Below, piece after piece: positions 1 through 10,620 of a DNA stretch of 64,000 nt (the first letter of the stretch is position 1; each line of letters opens with the position of its first letter). The notes below the pieces were generated by a model. The model was given only the letters and a program-made list of their open reading frames with translations, made no database searches and was not told the DNA's origin. The stretch comes from Beta vulgaris subsp. vulgaris. Lineage: Eukaryota; Streptophyta; Magnoliopsida; Caryophyllales; Amaranthaceae. The translations under genes and the position numbers were made by a program. The stretch covers positions 20,713,132 to 20,777,131 of the forward strand of contig NC_079210.1 of NCBI RefSeq assembly GCF_026745355.1, read 5' to 3'.

Positions 1-2006
1 AAAGTGGAGGCTATCTCTTCTTGGCCGGTTCCAAAGACTATCACTGAGGTGAGATCTTTTCATGGTTTAGCTTCATTTTATAGGAGGTTTATAAATGATT
101 TCAGTTTTTATTAGCTCCTATAATTGAATGCACTAAACATGGAAGATTTGTATGGAGTGATGCAGCTCAAAAGGCGTTTGAACTTGTAAAAGAAAAGATG
201 TGTAACACGCCTATCTTAGCTTTACCTGATTTTACTAAACCATATGAAGTTGAGTGTGATGCAAGTGGAGCAGGTATTGGAGCTGTTTTGATTCAATGTG
301 GCAAGCCTATTGCTTATTTTAGTGAAAAGCTTAATCAAGCCAAATTGAACTATTCTACCTATGATAAAGAGTTTTATGCTATAGTTAGAGCTCTTAATCA
401 TTGGAGTCATTTTTTACGACCACAAGCTTTTGTTCTTCATTCTGATCATGAATCATTGAAATATATTCATGAACAACATAAGCTTAGTGCTCGTCATGCT
501 AAATGGGTAGAATTCTTACAATCATTCAATTTTGTTGCTAAGTATAAAGCTCGAAAAGCTGACATTGTAGCAGATGCATTATCTCGGAGGCACCTCTTGC
601 TTAACATGGTGGATTCCAAGGTACTTGGGTTCGAATTGATCAAAGATTTCTATGTTCTTGATGAGGAGATGCGTGACCTGTTCGTGGCTACCAAAGATGG
701 TCCAAAAGACCATTATCATCAAATGGAGGGGTTCTTATTCAAAGGGAACAAGCTTTGTGTTCCTAAGTGTCCTGTTCGTGACTTATTGATTAGAGAAGCT
801 CATGGAGGTGGTTTGGCTGGTCATTTTGGTGTAAGCAAGACTATGGAGCTATTACAAGAACACTTTTGGCCTCATATGATCAAAGAAGTACATGCTGTTT
901 TGGCTCGTTGTGGTGTTTGTCAAAGGGCAAAGAGTACATTCCATAAGGGGCTATACACTCCTTTACCTGTGCCAGAGAGACCATGGGAGGATGTTAGCAT
1001 GGATTTCATTGTAGCACTTCCTAGAACACAAAGAGGGAAAGATTCAATCATGGTGGTGGTGGATAGATTCTCAAAAATGGCACACTTTGTGCCTTGCCAT
1101 AAAACAGAAGATGCTATTAATGTTTCATGTTTGTATTTCAGGGAAATTGTACGTTTGCATGGAGTACCAAGAACTATTGTCTCAGATAGAGATAATAAGT
1201 TTTTGAGTCACTTTTGGAGGTCCCTATGGAGGATGATGGGTACTAAGTTGCTATTTAGTACTTCACACCACCCTCAAACTGATGGTTAGACGGAGGTGAC
1301 AAATCGAACTCTAGGCACCTTATTAAGGGGCTTAGTAAGCAAGACAGGGAAGGATTGGGACGTGAAGCTATGCCATGCTGAGTTTGCATACAATAGAACT
1401 CCCACTTTTGCAACCAAACATTCACCATTCAAAGTTGTATATGGAGTAAATCCTTATGTACCTATTGATCTTATTTCCTTGCCTAAAGACTCTTATGTTC
1501 ATGGAGATGCTAGGCAACAAGCTGAAGCTATGGTGAAGGTTCACAAGGAGATACGCACCAACATAGAGAAGGCCAATGAGATGTATAAGAAGAAAGCAAA
1601 CAAGGGCCGAAAGTCTAAGGTGTTTGCACCGGGAGATTTAGTGTGGATTCACCTAAGGAAGGAGAGATTTCCAAGCAAAAGAAAGCATAAACTCATGCCT
1701 AGAGCTGAAGGACCTTTCAAAGTTCTTGAACGTTATGGAGACAATGCATACAAGATAGACCTTCCCGAAGACTATAGCGTGGCAGCAACATTCAATGTAG
1801 GTGACTTATCCCCATACTTAGAAGATGAAGATGTGCTAGAATTGAGGACAATTCCTTTTGAAGAAGGGGAGGATGATGCGAAATCAAATGCACACCAAGA
1901 GCTATTACTAAGCACTAATCTTACTTACAACAAAGGAGAGATTCATGGTTTAAAGATTAGTGCTAGTTTGATCATGCTAAGTTATCAAGGAGGAGAAACT
2001 AAGTGA
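1..2006 (+). pseudogene. Ty3/gypsy pol 3' part: RT end, RNase H, integrase
   Basis: This is the 3' part of a retrotransposon polyprotein; its 5' part lies outside the window. Bases 1-108 encode the end of RT in frame 1. A frameshift near 105-112 moves the rest to the frame of the ATG at 198. In order: an RNase H domain ([14 protein letters not shown], then [10 protein letters not shown] and ADALSRR), the integrase HHCC zinc finger (HGGGLAGH then CGVCQRA), and the catalytic triad with Asp at 1002-1004, Asp at 1185-1187 and Glu at 1293-1295. An in-frame TAG at 1287-1289 falls two codons before that Glu, where the family usually has Gln, so one C-to-T change explains it. Otherwise the frame stays open to 2006. 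The C-terminus (FNVGDLSPYL, then an acidic tail) suggests a chromovirus, but I see no classic chromodomain, so the lineage is left open. A purine-rich tract and an LTR follow directly. Confidence 0.93.
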
Positions 2007-2022
2007 GGAAGCAAGTAGCTGC

Positions 2023-2040
2023 CCAAGGGAGTTAGGGAGG
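2023..2040 (+). other. Polypurine tract
   Basis: A G/A-rich stretch (AAGGGAGTTAGGGAGG) lies directly before the TG that opens the LTR at 2041. This is where the plus-strand primer of a Ty3 element sits. The equivalent position before the second LTR (about 5080-5097) is more degenerate. Confidence 0.6.
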
Positions 2041-2776
2041 TGTGTGCTTGAGGTGCTTTTGTTTAATTAGTGTTAGTTAGTCCTAAACATGATTTACTTG
2101 CACTAATTGTAATAGTTAATCACTTAGCTCCTAAAATCATTTTTTGTAACATGTAACATGTTACATGTATTTCGGTTTACTCTTACTTAGCCTAGGATGT
2201 AATTGTGCCAAGTTGGATGTCCAAGTAGGTGTGCTGCAGCAATGATGAGTTCTCTTGAAAGGAGAAGTCTTAAAGTGAAGGAAATCATCCCATTGGACCC
2301 TTAATGAAGCTTGACATCCAAGGGAAGCAAGGTGACACCTACGGCAGCCCTTAAGAGATATTTTGGTGTTTTTTTGCTTTGTTTAGTCTCCTTAGTGTGT
2401 ATTAGCCTTAGTTTATGTTGTAGTAAGTCTTTTAGCTATGTACAACTTATAAGCAGCTCAAAACATCAATGAAAATCAGATTATTGAGTTGAAAAACAAA
2501 GCTTACAAACCGTTGTGTTTAAAGACTTAAAACCGAGTGTTTTATGTTCTAACCTTGCACGAATCACTTGGGAGGTAAAACTACAAGTATTCAATCAAAT
2601 TAACAAGATTAGAGAGTGATTAACTAGTTTTGTTAATTAAAAGATCAATAATTAAAGAAGAGAGTGGAGATTCACTTCATTAATTAGAACCAAATTAGGA
2701 GCTTAAGGAGGAGTCTTTGAGCTTGTAATTCATACTATCATAAACACTACTCTTCATTAGAGGTGTGTTTATTTCA
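2041..2776 (+). repeat. LTR shared by two element bodies
   Basis: The sequence starts TGTGCTTGAGG after a polypurine tract and matches 5098-6008 over long stretches, for example the segments around 2500-2600 and 5740-5840. It ends at 2776, two bases before a primer-binding site. Compared with the copy at 5098-6137 it lacks about 130 bp of 3' end. It therefore looks like a 3' LTR from the left (pol precedes it) and like a 5' LTR from the right (PBS follows it). Confidence 0.8.
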
Positions 2777-4145
2777 AGTGGTATCAGAGCTAAGGTATTT
2801 AAGTCCTCTTGGCACTTAGACGTTCTTGGAGAAGAAGAAAAAAAAAAAAAGCTGAAGAAGCAACCCGTAAGAGACAGAATTTTGAGGTAACTTTGAATGC
2901 AAAGTTCTCACATCTCAGATCGAATTTTTGGGTGATTCTTTTTTTGAAAGTGGTTATTTTTATGTCTAGTTTTTGTCTGTAAAATTTCATAACTTTTGGT
3001 GATCATTTGATAGCATTATCAGCGTGTTTTTCTTAAGTGGTCCAAAACCGGATTAATCTGGACCAGTTGTAAGAAAATTGAAACTGCAATCAATTGGCTT
3101 GGAGTTTTCATGTGAAATTTTTGTAGAGGGTTGGGAACATACAGGTATATGTTCTCACAAAATTTCATTCAATTTGAAGTTGATTTGATTAGGTTTTGAA
3201 ATTCGAAGTTATAGTCCAATTTTGCATCAAGTGGTATCATAGCTAAGGCAACTAAGTCCTCTTGGTACTTAGACGTTCTTGTAGAAGAAGAAAAACAATG
3301 TAAAAAGAAGCAGAAGAAGCAACCCGTAAGAGACAGAATTTTGAGGTAACTTTGAATGCAAAGTTTTCACTTCTCAGATCGAATTTTTTGGGTGGTTCTT
3401 TTTTTGAAAGTGGTTATTTTTTTGTCTAGTTTTGGCATGTAAAATTTCATAACTTTTGGTGTTCATTTGATACCGTAATCAGCGCGTTTTTCTTAAGTGG
3501 TCCAAAACCGGATTAATCTGGACCAGTTGTAAGAAAATTGAAACTGCAATCAATTGGCTTGGAGTTTTCATGTGAAATTTTTGTAGAGGGTTGGGGACAT
3601 ACAGGTATATGTTCTCACAAAATTTAATTCAATTTGAAGTTGATTTGATTAGGTTTTGAAATTCGAAGTTATAGTCCAATTTTGCATCAAGTGGTATCAG
3701 AGCTAAGGCAACTAAGTCCTCTTGGTACTTAGATGTTCTTGTAGAAGAAGAAAAACAATGTAAAAAGAAGCAGAAGAAGCAACCCGTAAAAGACAGAATT
3801 TTGAGGTAACTTTGAATGCAAAGTTCTCACATCTCAAATCGAATTTTTGGGTGGTTCTTTTTTCGAAAGTGGTTGTTTTTATGTCTAGTTTTGGCATGTA
3901 AAATTTCATAACTTTTGGTGTTCATTTGATAGCGTAATCAGTGCGTTTTTCTTAAGTGGTCCAAAACCGGATTAATCTGGACCAGTTGTAAGAAAATTGA
4001 AACTGCAATCAATTGGCTTGGAGTTTTCATGTGAAATTTTTGTAGAGGGTTGGGGACATACAGGTATATGTTCTCACAAAATTTCATTTAATTTTAAGTT
4101 GATTTGATTAGGTTTTGAAATTCGAAGTTATAGTCCAATTCTGGG
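2777..4145 (+). repeat. Leader region triplicated, each copy with a PBS
   Basis: Three direct copies of a ~455-bp unit start at 2777, 3230 and 3690. Each opens with AGTGGTATCA(G/T)AGC, the complement of the initiator-Met tRNA 3' end. PBS cores lie at 2779-2790, 3232-3243 (one mismatch, G to T) and 3692-3703. Copies 2 and 3 are preceded by TTTTGCATCA, which resembles the true LTR end (TTTCGCATCA at 6137). Each junction therefore imitates an LTR/PBS boundary. Short open stretches on the minus strand of each unit are products of the repeat and are not genes. Confidence 0.88.
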
Positions 4146-4238
4146 CAGTTTCTAGGCAGAGTTTTTTTTCTTTCTTCTGTTTGTATTCATTGTCATAGTA
4201 GTTCATTGTGACCTTCTATAAGTTGTATTGTTGTTAAT

Positions 4239-4943
4239 ATGGATGAACTAGTTGAAGCTTTTGCACGGATGCAAGAAGCTACTCAAAAGGTTCGATTCTT
4301 GAGACACCAAATGCAAGAAGATAAGAAGCAAAAACTTCACAAGGAGAAGGTGTCTCTATTAATAGAGAAGCTTCAATCAGAAGGAGAAAGTGAAGTTAGT
4401 GATGATCAAGAAGAAGAACACACAAGTGTGTGTGAGTTGGATGCACAAACAAATGAGGGGGTGGAGGTAGAAAATTCTGATTTAAAGGAAGTCTTATTGG
4501 AGGTTGTTGTCATAGAACAACTACCACCAAATCTACCACCACAAAATGATGCAGCATCAATTCTAGAGAGCATGGAGGTGAACAAGAAAGACTATGCACA
4601 ACCTTCAAGCTCCAACAACAAAATTCGAGGTCGAATTTTCTCCCAACAAGGAGAGTATGATGCGAAATGGAAAGGCCTTATTAGTTCAAAGATGTCCATT
4701 GGTCTCTTTAATCTATGGATATGGTTAATCTTATGGATTAAGAAGGGAATTAAGGGCTTAAATGGTGGAAGGCAACCAAACGATATATCTTTGAGAGCAA
4801 TGATCTCTAAAGGCTGCATAAAGGAGAGTAGAAGTGAAGACCTTCACGTTCATTCAGAGACTCTAGCGCAGCGAAATTGTTTTTTCTATTGTGAGCAATC
4901 TATAAATCATTTTCCAGTGATTCTTGTTGTGTTGGATTGCTAA
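4239..4943 (+). CDS. Short coiled-coil ORF of a non-autonomous LTR element
   Basis: This 234-codon frame has a real ATG at 4239, about 95 bp after the triplicated leader, which is the position of gag. Residues 1-50 are charged and heptad-like (MDELVEAFARMQEA, then many K/E/Q), suggesting a coiled coil. Residues 50-85 are strongly acidic. The last ~80 residues look unlike a designed protein, with a hydrophobic WIWLILWIKK patch and mixed sequence, and probably result from decay or rearrangement. There is no zinc knuckle and no protease, RT or integrase. It may be the N-terminal stub of gag in an internally deleted element. The assignment to a gag-derived frame comes from its position, not from a recognised domain. 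Confidence 0.5.
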   Translation: MDELVEAFARMQEATQKVRFLRHQMQEDKKQKLHKEKVSLLIEKLQSEGESEVSDDQEEEHTSVCELDAQTNEGVEVENSDLKEVLLEVVVIEQLPPNLPPQNDAASILESMEVNKKDYAQPSSSNNKIRGRIFSQQGEYDAKWKGLISSKMSIGLFNLWIWLILWIKKGIKGLNGGRQPNDISLRAMISKGCIKESRSEDLHVHSETLAQRNCFFYCEQSINHFPVILVVLDC

Positions 4944-5097
4944 CATCATGAAGTTTAATCCTACCAAATTTGATGACATTTCATGAAGAAACGAAGTAAC
5001 AACAACCTTTCCTTTGAAATGTCATTTCACTGATTTTAACAAATGAAGGAAGAGAAGCTAAGTAAGCTAGCAGCTGTCTATGGGTGTTGGTGAGGTG

Positions 5098-6137
5098 TGT
5101 GCTTGAGGTGCTTGTTGTTAATTAGTGTTAATTCAGTCCTAAACATGCTTTACTTTTACACCAAACATGCTTCAAAATTATTTAGCACCAAACAAAGAAA
5201 AACCAGTCATTTTTGTTTTAGAATGAAGCTACGGTTTTCATTAGTGTTTTTGTGATGTAATGGATGATCTAATGAAGCTAGTAGGTGAAGCATATTGCTT
5301 ATCCATGCTTACTAAGATGTCTACAGCAAAGGGTCCAATTACAACATTTCCTAAGCAAGAAGGAAAGAACATGAATGGAGGAAAGAAAAGAGGGCTGCTA
5401 TGCAACGTTTTTCTACCCCTCTTTTCTTCTGATTTGGGCAGCAGCATATTACACTCCAATGAGGATGATTCACACATAAATGAAAGCTACTTCAAGTGTA
5501 GGTTTTCTTTTCATTGGCTTGCAGCCATTTTAAGGCATCCAATAGGAGTAGAAAGCTAGGAAACTAGAGTATGCTGATTTCAGCTAGTTTGTGAGATATT
5601 TTCTAATTTCTTGCTTTGTTTAATCTCCTTAATGTATTAGGCTTAGTTTCTTTTGTAGTAAGACTTGTAAGCTATGTACTATATATATGTAACTTGGAAC
5701 ATCAATGAAAAATCAGATTTTAGAGTTGAAAAATAAAGCTTACAAACCGTTGTGTTTAAAGACTTAAAACCGAGTGTTTTATGTTCTAATCTTGTACGAA
5801 TTACTTGGGAGGTAAAACTACAAGTATTCAATCCAATTAACAAGATTATAGAGTGATTCACTTATTTTGTTAATTAAAACCCTTAATCAAAGAAGAGAGT
5901 GGAGATTCACTTCATTGATTAAAACCGAATCATAAGCTTAAAGAGGAGTCTTTTAGATTGTGATTCATTCTATGCTAAACACCATTCTTCATTGAGTTGT
6001 GTTTATCAAACCATTCTTTTAGTTTTAAGAGCTTTTCTTTCGACTAAAAGTCTATATCCATTGTTCGTTCGTTTTCCGCCGCATTGTGTTATTGGGTCTT
6101 CTAAACACACACGTGAGAGGAGACCAATTTCGCATCA
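5098..6137 (+). repeat. 3' LTR of the + strand element
   Basis: It starts TGTGCTTGAGG like the copy at 2041 and ends TTTCGCATCA at 6137. The middle (about 5160-5560) diverges from the first copy. The 3' part holds the segment from 6009 to 6137 that the first copy lacks. At 6138 the minus-strand Athila gag frame begins, so 6137/6138 is the insertion boundary. The expected 5-bp duplicate of ACTGC would lie left of the window. Confidence 0.78.
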
Positions 6138-7159
6138 ACTGCATTAAAGGTTCTCTTCTTAGTCAAACTTTCCTTCAAAAATTTAGCATATGCAGGTACT
6201 TGAGTGATAAGTTCAGTAAATGGGACAGTTACCTGAAGATTCTTCACTACCTCCATAAACTTACTAAGTTGGTGATCCAGCTTATTCTTTGATAGACGAG
6301 TGGGGATTGGTACCTTTATCGCAAGGGTGGTAGATGATTTTTTTTCAGGTACTATCCGCTTCTCTGCACTTGTGTTGGTGGTAGCCTCACGAGCTGGCGA
6401 AGTGTCAGTGACGTCTGCATTTTGCTCTGGCTCAACCGGACCATCCTTAGGCATTGGGGGACCATAATAATGTGTTCCACTCCTAAGGGTGATGGCATTG
6501 GCAGTGTCCCTTGGTTGCATTGATTGTGAAGATAAGGCCCCAGGTGGCCTACTAGCAGAAGAACTAGCCAACTGAGCTAGTTGAGTCTCCAACATCTTGT
6601 TATGCGTGCCCAAATTTTCCAGTTGAGCTTTTGTGTCAGCTTGAAAAGCATTGAACCCTTTCTGCATCTGGTACATCATATTCTTCAACTTTGTCATGGC
6701 TGGGTCAGTAGTAGGAGCAGGCTGTTGAGGTGCTTGATTTCTCTGAAAACCAGGTGGAGCTTGTTGTGGAGGTTGGTATTGTTGACCCTGTTGTTGAGGC
6801 GGATATGGTTGTTGAGGTTGAGCGTTCAACACATTGGTACTCCTGTATGAGTGGTTTGGATGGTGTCTTAATCCAGGATTATAGGTGTTGGAATATGGGT
6901 TGAACTGGTTCCTAGGTTGTGACTGGAAAGCATTGACGGCCTCACAGTTATTTCCAAGCGCAGGACACTCTTGAGAGTTGTGCCCAGATATTCCACAAGC
7001 ATCACATATATGCACATTATAGTTAGAAGCACTAGCCATCGCGTTAACACTCATATGGGGGGAATCATTACCTAATTTCAGGGAATCAATCTTTTGAGTT
7101 AGAGTAGCTAGTTTCCCAGACAGTAGGGAAATGGCTTCAACATCATGTTTACCTCCCTT
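6138..7159 (-). pseudogene. Athila-type gag, C-terminal part
   Basis: This minus-strand frame has a nucleocapsid zinc knuckle (CDACGISGHNSQECP, C-X2-C-X4-H-X4-C) read from about 7006 to 6964. A Q/P-rich linker follows, then a coiled-coil stretch, the AITLRSG motif, and a C-terminal block with LSKFMEVVKNLQVTVPF and PAYAKFL. That order is characteristic of Athila gag near the gag-pol junction. The frame is cut at its C-terminus by the LTR ending at 6137 and at its N-terminus by the CACTA starting at 7160. Its missing N-terminal half is found at 18526-19352. The frame runs on into 6101-6137, but those codons belong to the neighbouring LTR. Confidence 0.9.
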
Positions 7160-7204
7160 CACTACAAAAAAAATTGGCTATAGAGGCACATCATTTGGCC
7201 GACT

Positions 7205-7722
7205 TCCCTCTAAAACCCCCTTTTACCATCACATAAACATGGTTGCCTCTAAAGTATATGGTTTTTAGTGTCAAGTATATTTTGGTGCCTCTAAAGATAC
7301 ATTTCAGCATCAGATGAATGTTGGTTGCCTCTAAAATCATGTTTTTAGCATCACATGAATATTGGTTGTCTCTAAATCCATATTTTTAGCATCACATGAA
7401 TTTAGTTGTCTCTAAAGCCTTTTTTTTTAGCATCAACTGTAGTTAGTTGTCTCTAAAGCCATGTATTTAGCGTCACATGACTTTAGTTGTCTCTAAAGCC
7501 ATTTCTTTTCAGCATCAACTGTAGTTAGATGTCTTTAAAGCCATGTATTTAGTGTCACATGAATTTAGTTGTCTCTAAAGCTATTTTTTCAGTATCAACT
7601 GTAGTTAGTTGTCTCTAAAGCGATGTATTTAAGGACACATGAATTTAGTTGTCTCTAAAGCCAATTTTTTTAGCATCAAATTTAGTTAGTTGTCTCTAAA
7701 GCAATGTATTTAGTGCATATAA
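7205..7722. repeat. Left subterminal array of the CACTA, ~40-bp units
   Basis: About twelve units of ~40 bp each begin G(T/A)TG(C/T)CTCTAAA. From the fifth unit on, two subtypes alternate: one ends in CACATGAATTTA, the other in CAACTGTAGTTA. The array thus has an ~80-bp higher-order period. Such repeats are binding sites for the CACTA TnpA-type protein in well-studied elements; that role is inferred here. Confidence 0.88.
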
Positions 7723-7730
7723 TATTTCAT

Positions 7731-9255
7731 AGCGACACACTCACAAGTTCCACAAATAAACAATAGTTTATTCTAGATATTAAAATTCCAATAATAATCT
7801 ACTGTTTTTTTATTAAAAATATAATAATGTAAGGTTAAAAAAAAATGTTAAATTCACCCATTTACATTGACGGATCTTATTGTATAGACGACTGTTACGG
7901 GTTGATATTATTTTGATTTCGGATAGTCTTTTTTCTGGCAACTCGGATTTCAGGGCTTTCAATATCGGATTGTGGCGGATTCGGATTATATCAGATGTCG
8001 GGTGTAGGTACTATTCGAATTATATCAAGTTGAATCAGATTGGTTTCCGATTAAAATATCTGAACTGAATTAAATTGAACTGAACTAAATTGAGTTGAAA
8101 ATAATTGTTTATGAGAACAGAATATTGAGAACTGATAAACTGAATTTTCATAAAAGACAATTTTCAAAATTTCAAAACTACAAAAGTCAGAGAAAAGAAA
8201 TTGAAGAAAGTTGAATCTTCCATAAAAATTCAAGGTTAGGTAATGACTAATTTCACTACTATAAGTTTATAAATTTCAATTTTGTAGCTTACACATACTT
8301 TAATTTGAGTTCGAATATAATTTTTCAGACATTTGATGAACTACTTATGTTTTTTTTCTTTTTTTGAAATTTAAATATTATAGTAATTCTCAACAAAAAT
8401 TACAACACAAAAATAACTCCAATAAACTATCCATTAAATTCATATATTCAATAAACATCATAGTCTTACAATAATTACCAAAAAATACAACAAACTTAAA
8501 AGAAATGACAAATAACAATCTGAAACAACTCCTCACAAATCTGAAAACCAAAAACAACAAAACTGAAAACCAAAAAAAAAATTCTGAAAGAACTCCTAAA
8601 AAAACAAAAGGAACATACATGAGAGATTACTAACTAGCACAAAGGTAGAGGATACCTTAAGGATACCGGCCATAGTTGAAATTACTGTTGTCAATCTAAA
8701 ACTCTCTTCAAACTACCAAAGTTCAAAAATTTAAGTCCTTGAAAAGGAAGGGGAAAAAACTACTGAATACAGGAGATCAAGCGAATGTATCCTAAAAATA
8801 TACTACTGAACATACAAAGTTTCAGAATCTTATTAGAAGACTGAATTTTTATGAAAGGTTCTCTTCATCCTTAACCCAAACACAAAACCAAAGGATAGCT
8901 TCACTTTAGCCAGAAAGAAAAATAACATATAGAGTTTCAATTTGTTTTTAGAAATCTGGAACTAAGAAAACTAAAAGAACATATAAACCTCTCATTAGAT
9001 ACAATAAAAAACGGCAACTGGGCATCACAGTTTAGAGTAATTTCAAGGGGCTTTCTTCAGATATCATGAATGACCCTTGGCCATAACAAGCCGGCATATA
9101 CTACACTGATTAGTATCTTGCCAAAATGTAGCCATGTTAAAGGAATATAAGCAGAATGTGCTCACTTGGTCCACAAGTGAAGTAAATCCTTGCGCTTGTT
9201 AATTTTCTTCTATCTGTAGCTGCAGAAGTCCATAAACAAGCCTCAACTGTTGGTG
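7731..9255. other. CACTA interior without a recognised gene
   Basis: This is AT-rich sequence. Around 8040-8100 there are several GAACTGAA/TTGAGTTGAA-like pentamer runs, a degenerate echo of the TTCAG arrays at 12345-13312. No credible exon, RNA gene or terminal repeat was found. Confidence 0.4.
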
Positions 9256-9490
9256 GGCAGCCAGGGACAGATATCCACCTCCATTTACACAACTTCCCAT
9301 AGATATAACCCATCAGGGCTGGTCATAGACCCTGAAAAAGCATTTCATGACATGAATGTCAGGACATTTTTGAAATCAAGTTTCGAGATAACACAAGAGT
9401 CCATAAATGACATCTTACCTAAGAGTTATTGTGAATCTATTGCCAAAAAGCTACCCAAGCTGAAGCCCTTCTTGGACATAGCTAAAAGGT
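9256..9490 (+). pseudogene. Unrecognised open stretch, possible captured exon
   Basis: About 78 codons are open, with ordinary amino-acid composition and phrases such as DPEKAFHDMNVRTFL and KKLPKLKPFLDIAKR. There is no ATG at the start and no clear splice site at either end, so this is not a complete gene. Just to the right, on the minus strand, 9573-9635 looks exon-like and ends at a GTATAT donor. Both could be further captured pieces. I do not recognise the family. Confidence 0.25.
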
Positions 9491-10498
9491 TAAATATAAG
9501 TATCATTACCTATAAACAAACATATTAAAGTAGATTCAAGAGAGAAAAACAACCCCAATATATATATATACCAGAAGTCACCAACTCTACCAATCAGCTT
9601 TGCATTGAGGGATGCCAATCTACTAGCACGCTGCTTGAATATAGTTACTTGTGAAGCAATATGAAATCAAATACATTGCCTCAAAAATGTGTTCCTAATT
9701 CAATTAGCCAACAGATGCTCCAGCACTGTGAAAAGAAAACGACACACTCAGTCGACAGTATAAGCAGGCAGAAGCAAACCTTTTCAGATAAGGAGTAAAT
9801 CACGCAATAGAGCAAGCACAAGCACAAAGATACACATGCACGCCAAGCTCAGTAATCTGAACATATATTGCTAGTGTGACATAGGAGACCACATGGATTA
9901 AAAAGGTTTACCCAGAAAATTCAACAACGAACTCTTCCTCAAACTAAACTATGCAGCACAAGCAACGCAGAGCGGCAGAACCAATGTCAACTCCTCTACA
10001 TTCTCCTTCAACTATTTCTTTTTATATTTTCTCGACGCCATTCAACACATTCTTTTTCACATACAAGACAAACATATAGAGTGTCCTATTTATTTTTCTT
10101 CTAGTAAGTAATAAGGCAGAAAGAGCAAGTATAGATGCACTGTGAAAATGTCGAACGTTTCGCATAAAAAGTACGACAAATTGTGAAAAGATTATCACTT
10201 TCACTAATCAATGCAAAGACAACAGTTTATAAACAAAATATGTTACATTTAAACAGATATAATCAATTTAACTAGAAGTGATAATGCAGCAACAACATAG
10301 TTTCAATAATGAATTTAACCTGTTTTTCGCATATAACTAGAAGTGATAATGCAGCGACAACAAAGTTTAAATAATGAATTTAACTAATTCTCCTAAAATT
10401 GCGAACAAATTTCATCGAATTTGAGATGTAATTTATAAAAGCGAAAAACTTTGAAGATGAAGGAAAGACGAAAAATGAAGGAGAAATAGAGAATTTAC

Positions 10499-10567
10499 CA
10501 GCACTGCATGAAGTCGGAGGATCTTTATGAGATCCTTTAGTTCCTTGAGGATACGCTTTGATGCCAT
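10499..10567 (-). pseudogene. Captured first coding exon of a UBC8-type E2
   Basis: Reading minus from the ATG at 10567, the peptide begins MASKRILKELKDL, the conserved N-terminus of plant group-VI ubiquitin-conjugating enzymes (UBC8/10/28 type). The next codons are one base out of frame. Shifted by one, they read KDPPTSCSAG, which is the family continuation. The exon stops at a GT donor (GGTAAATTC, 10498) after SAG, an intron position I recall for these genes. The fragment covers about 23 of ~148 residues and lacks the catalytic Cys. It is in the opposite orientation to the BSL fragment. Upstream sequence (10568-10620) resembles 5' UTR. The single-base loss and missing exons make it a pseudogene. 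Confidence 0.82.
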
Positions 10568-10620
10568 GAGAGAATCTTGGAAGCTCAGCAAAACCCTAGA
10601 ATTTGGCAAAAACAAGATAG

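Noticed and set aside
2799..3909. Two similar minus-strand frames of ~63 codons
   Set aside because: They are the antisense of the triplicated leader; the similarity comes from the repeat, not from a gene family.
5260..5559. 99-codon frame on the plus strand
   Set aside because: It lies inside the 3' LTR, has no family resemblance and is not preserved in the first LTR.
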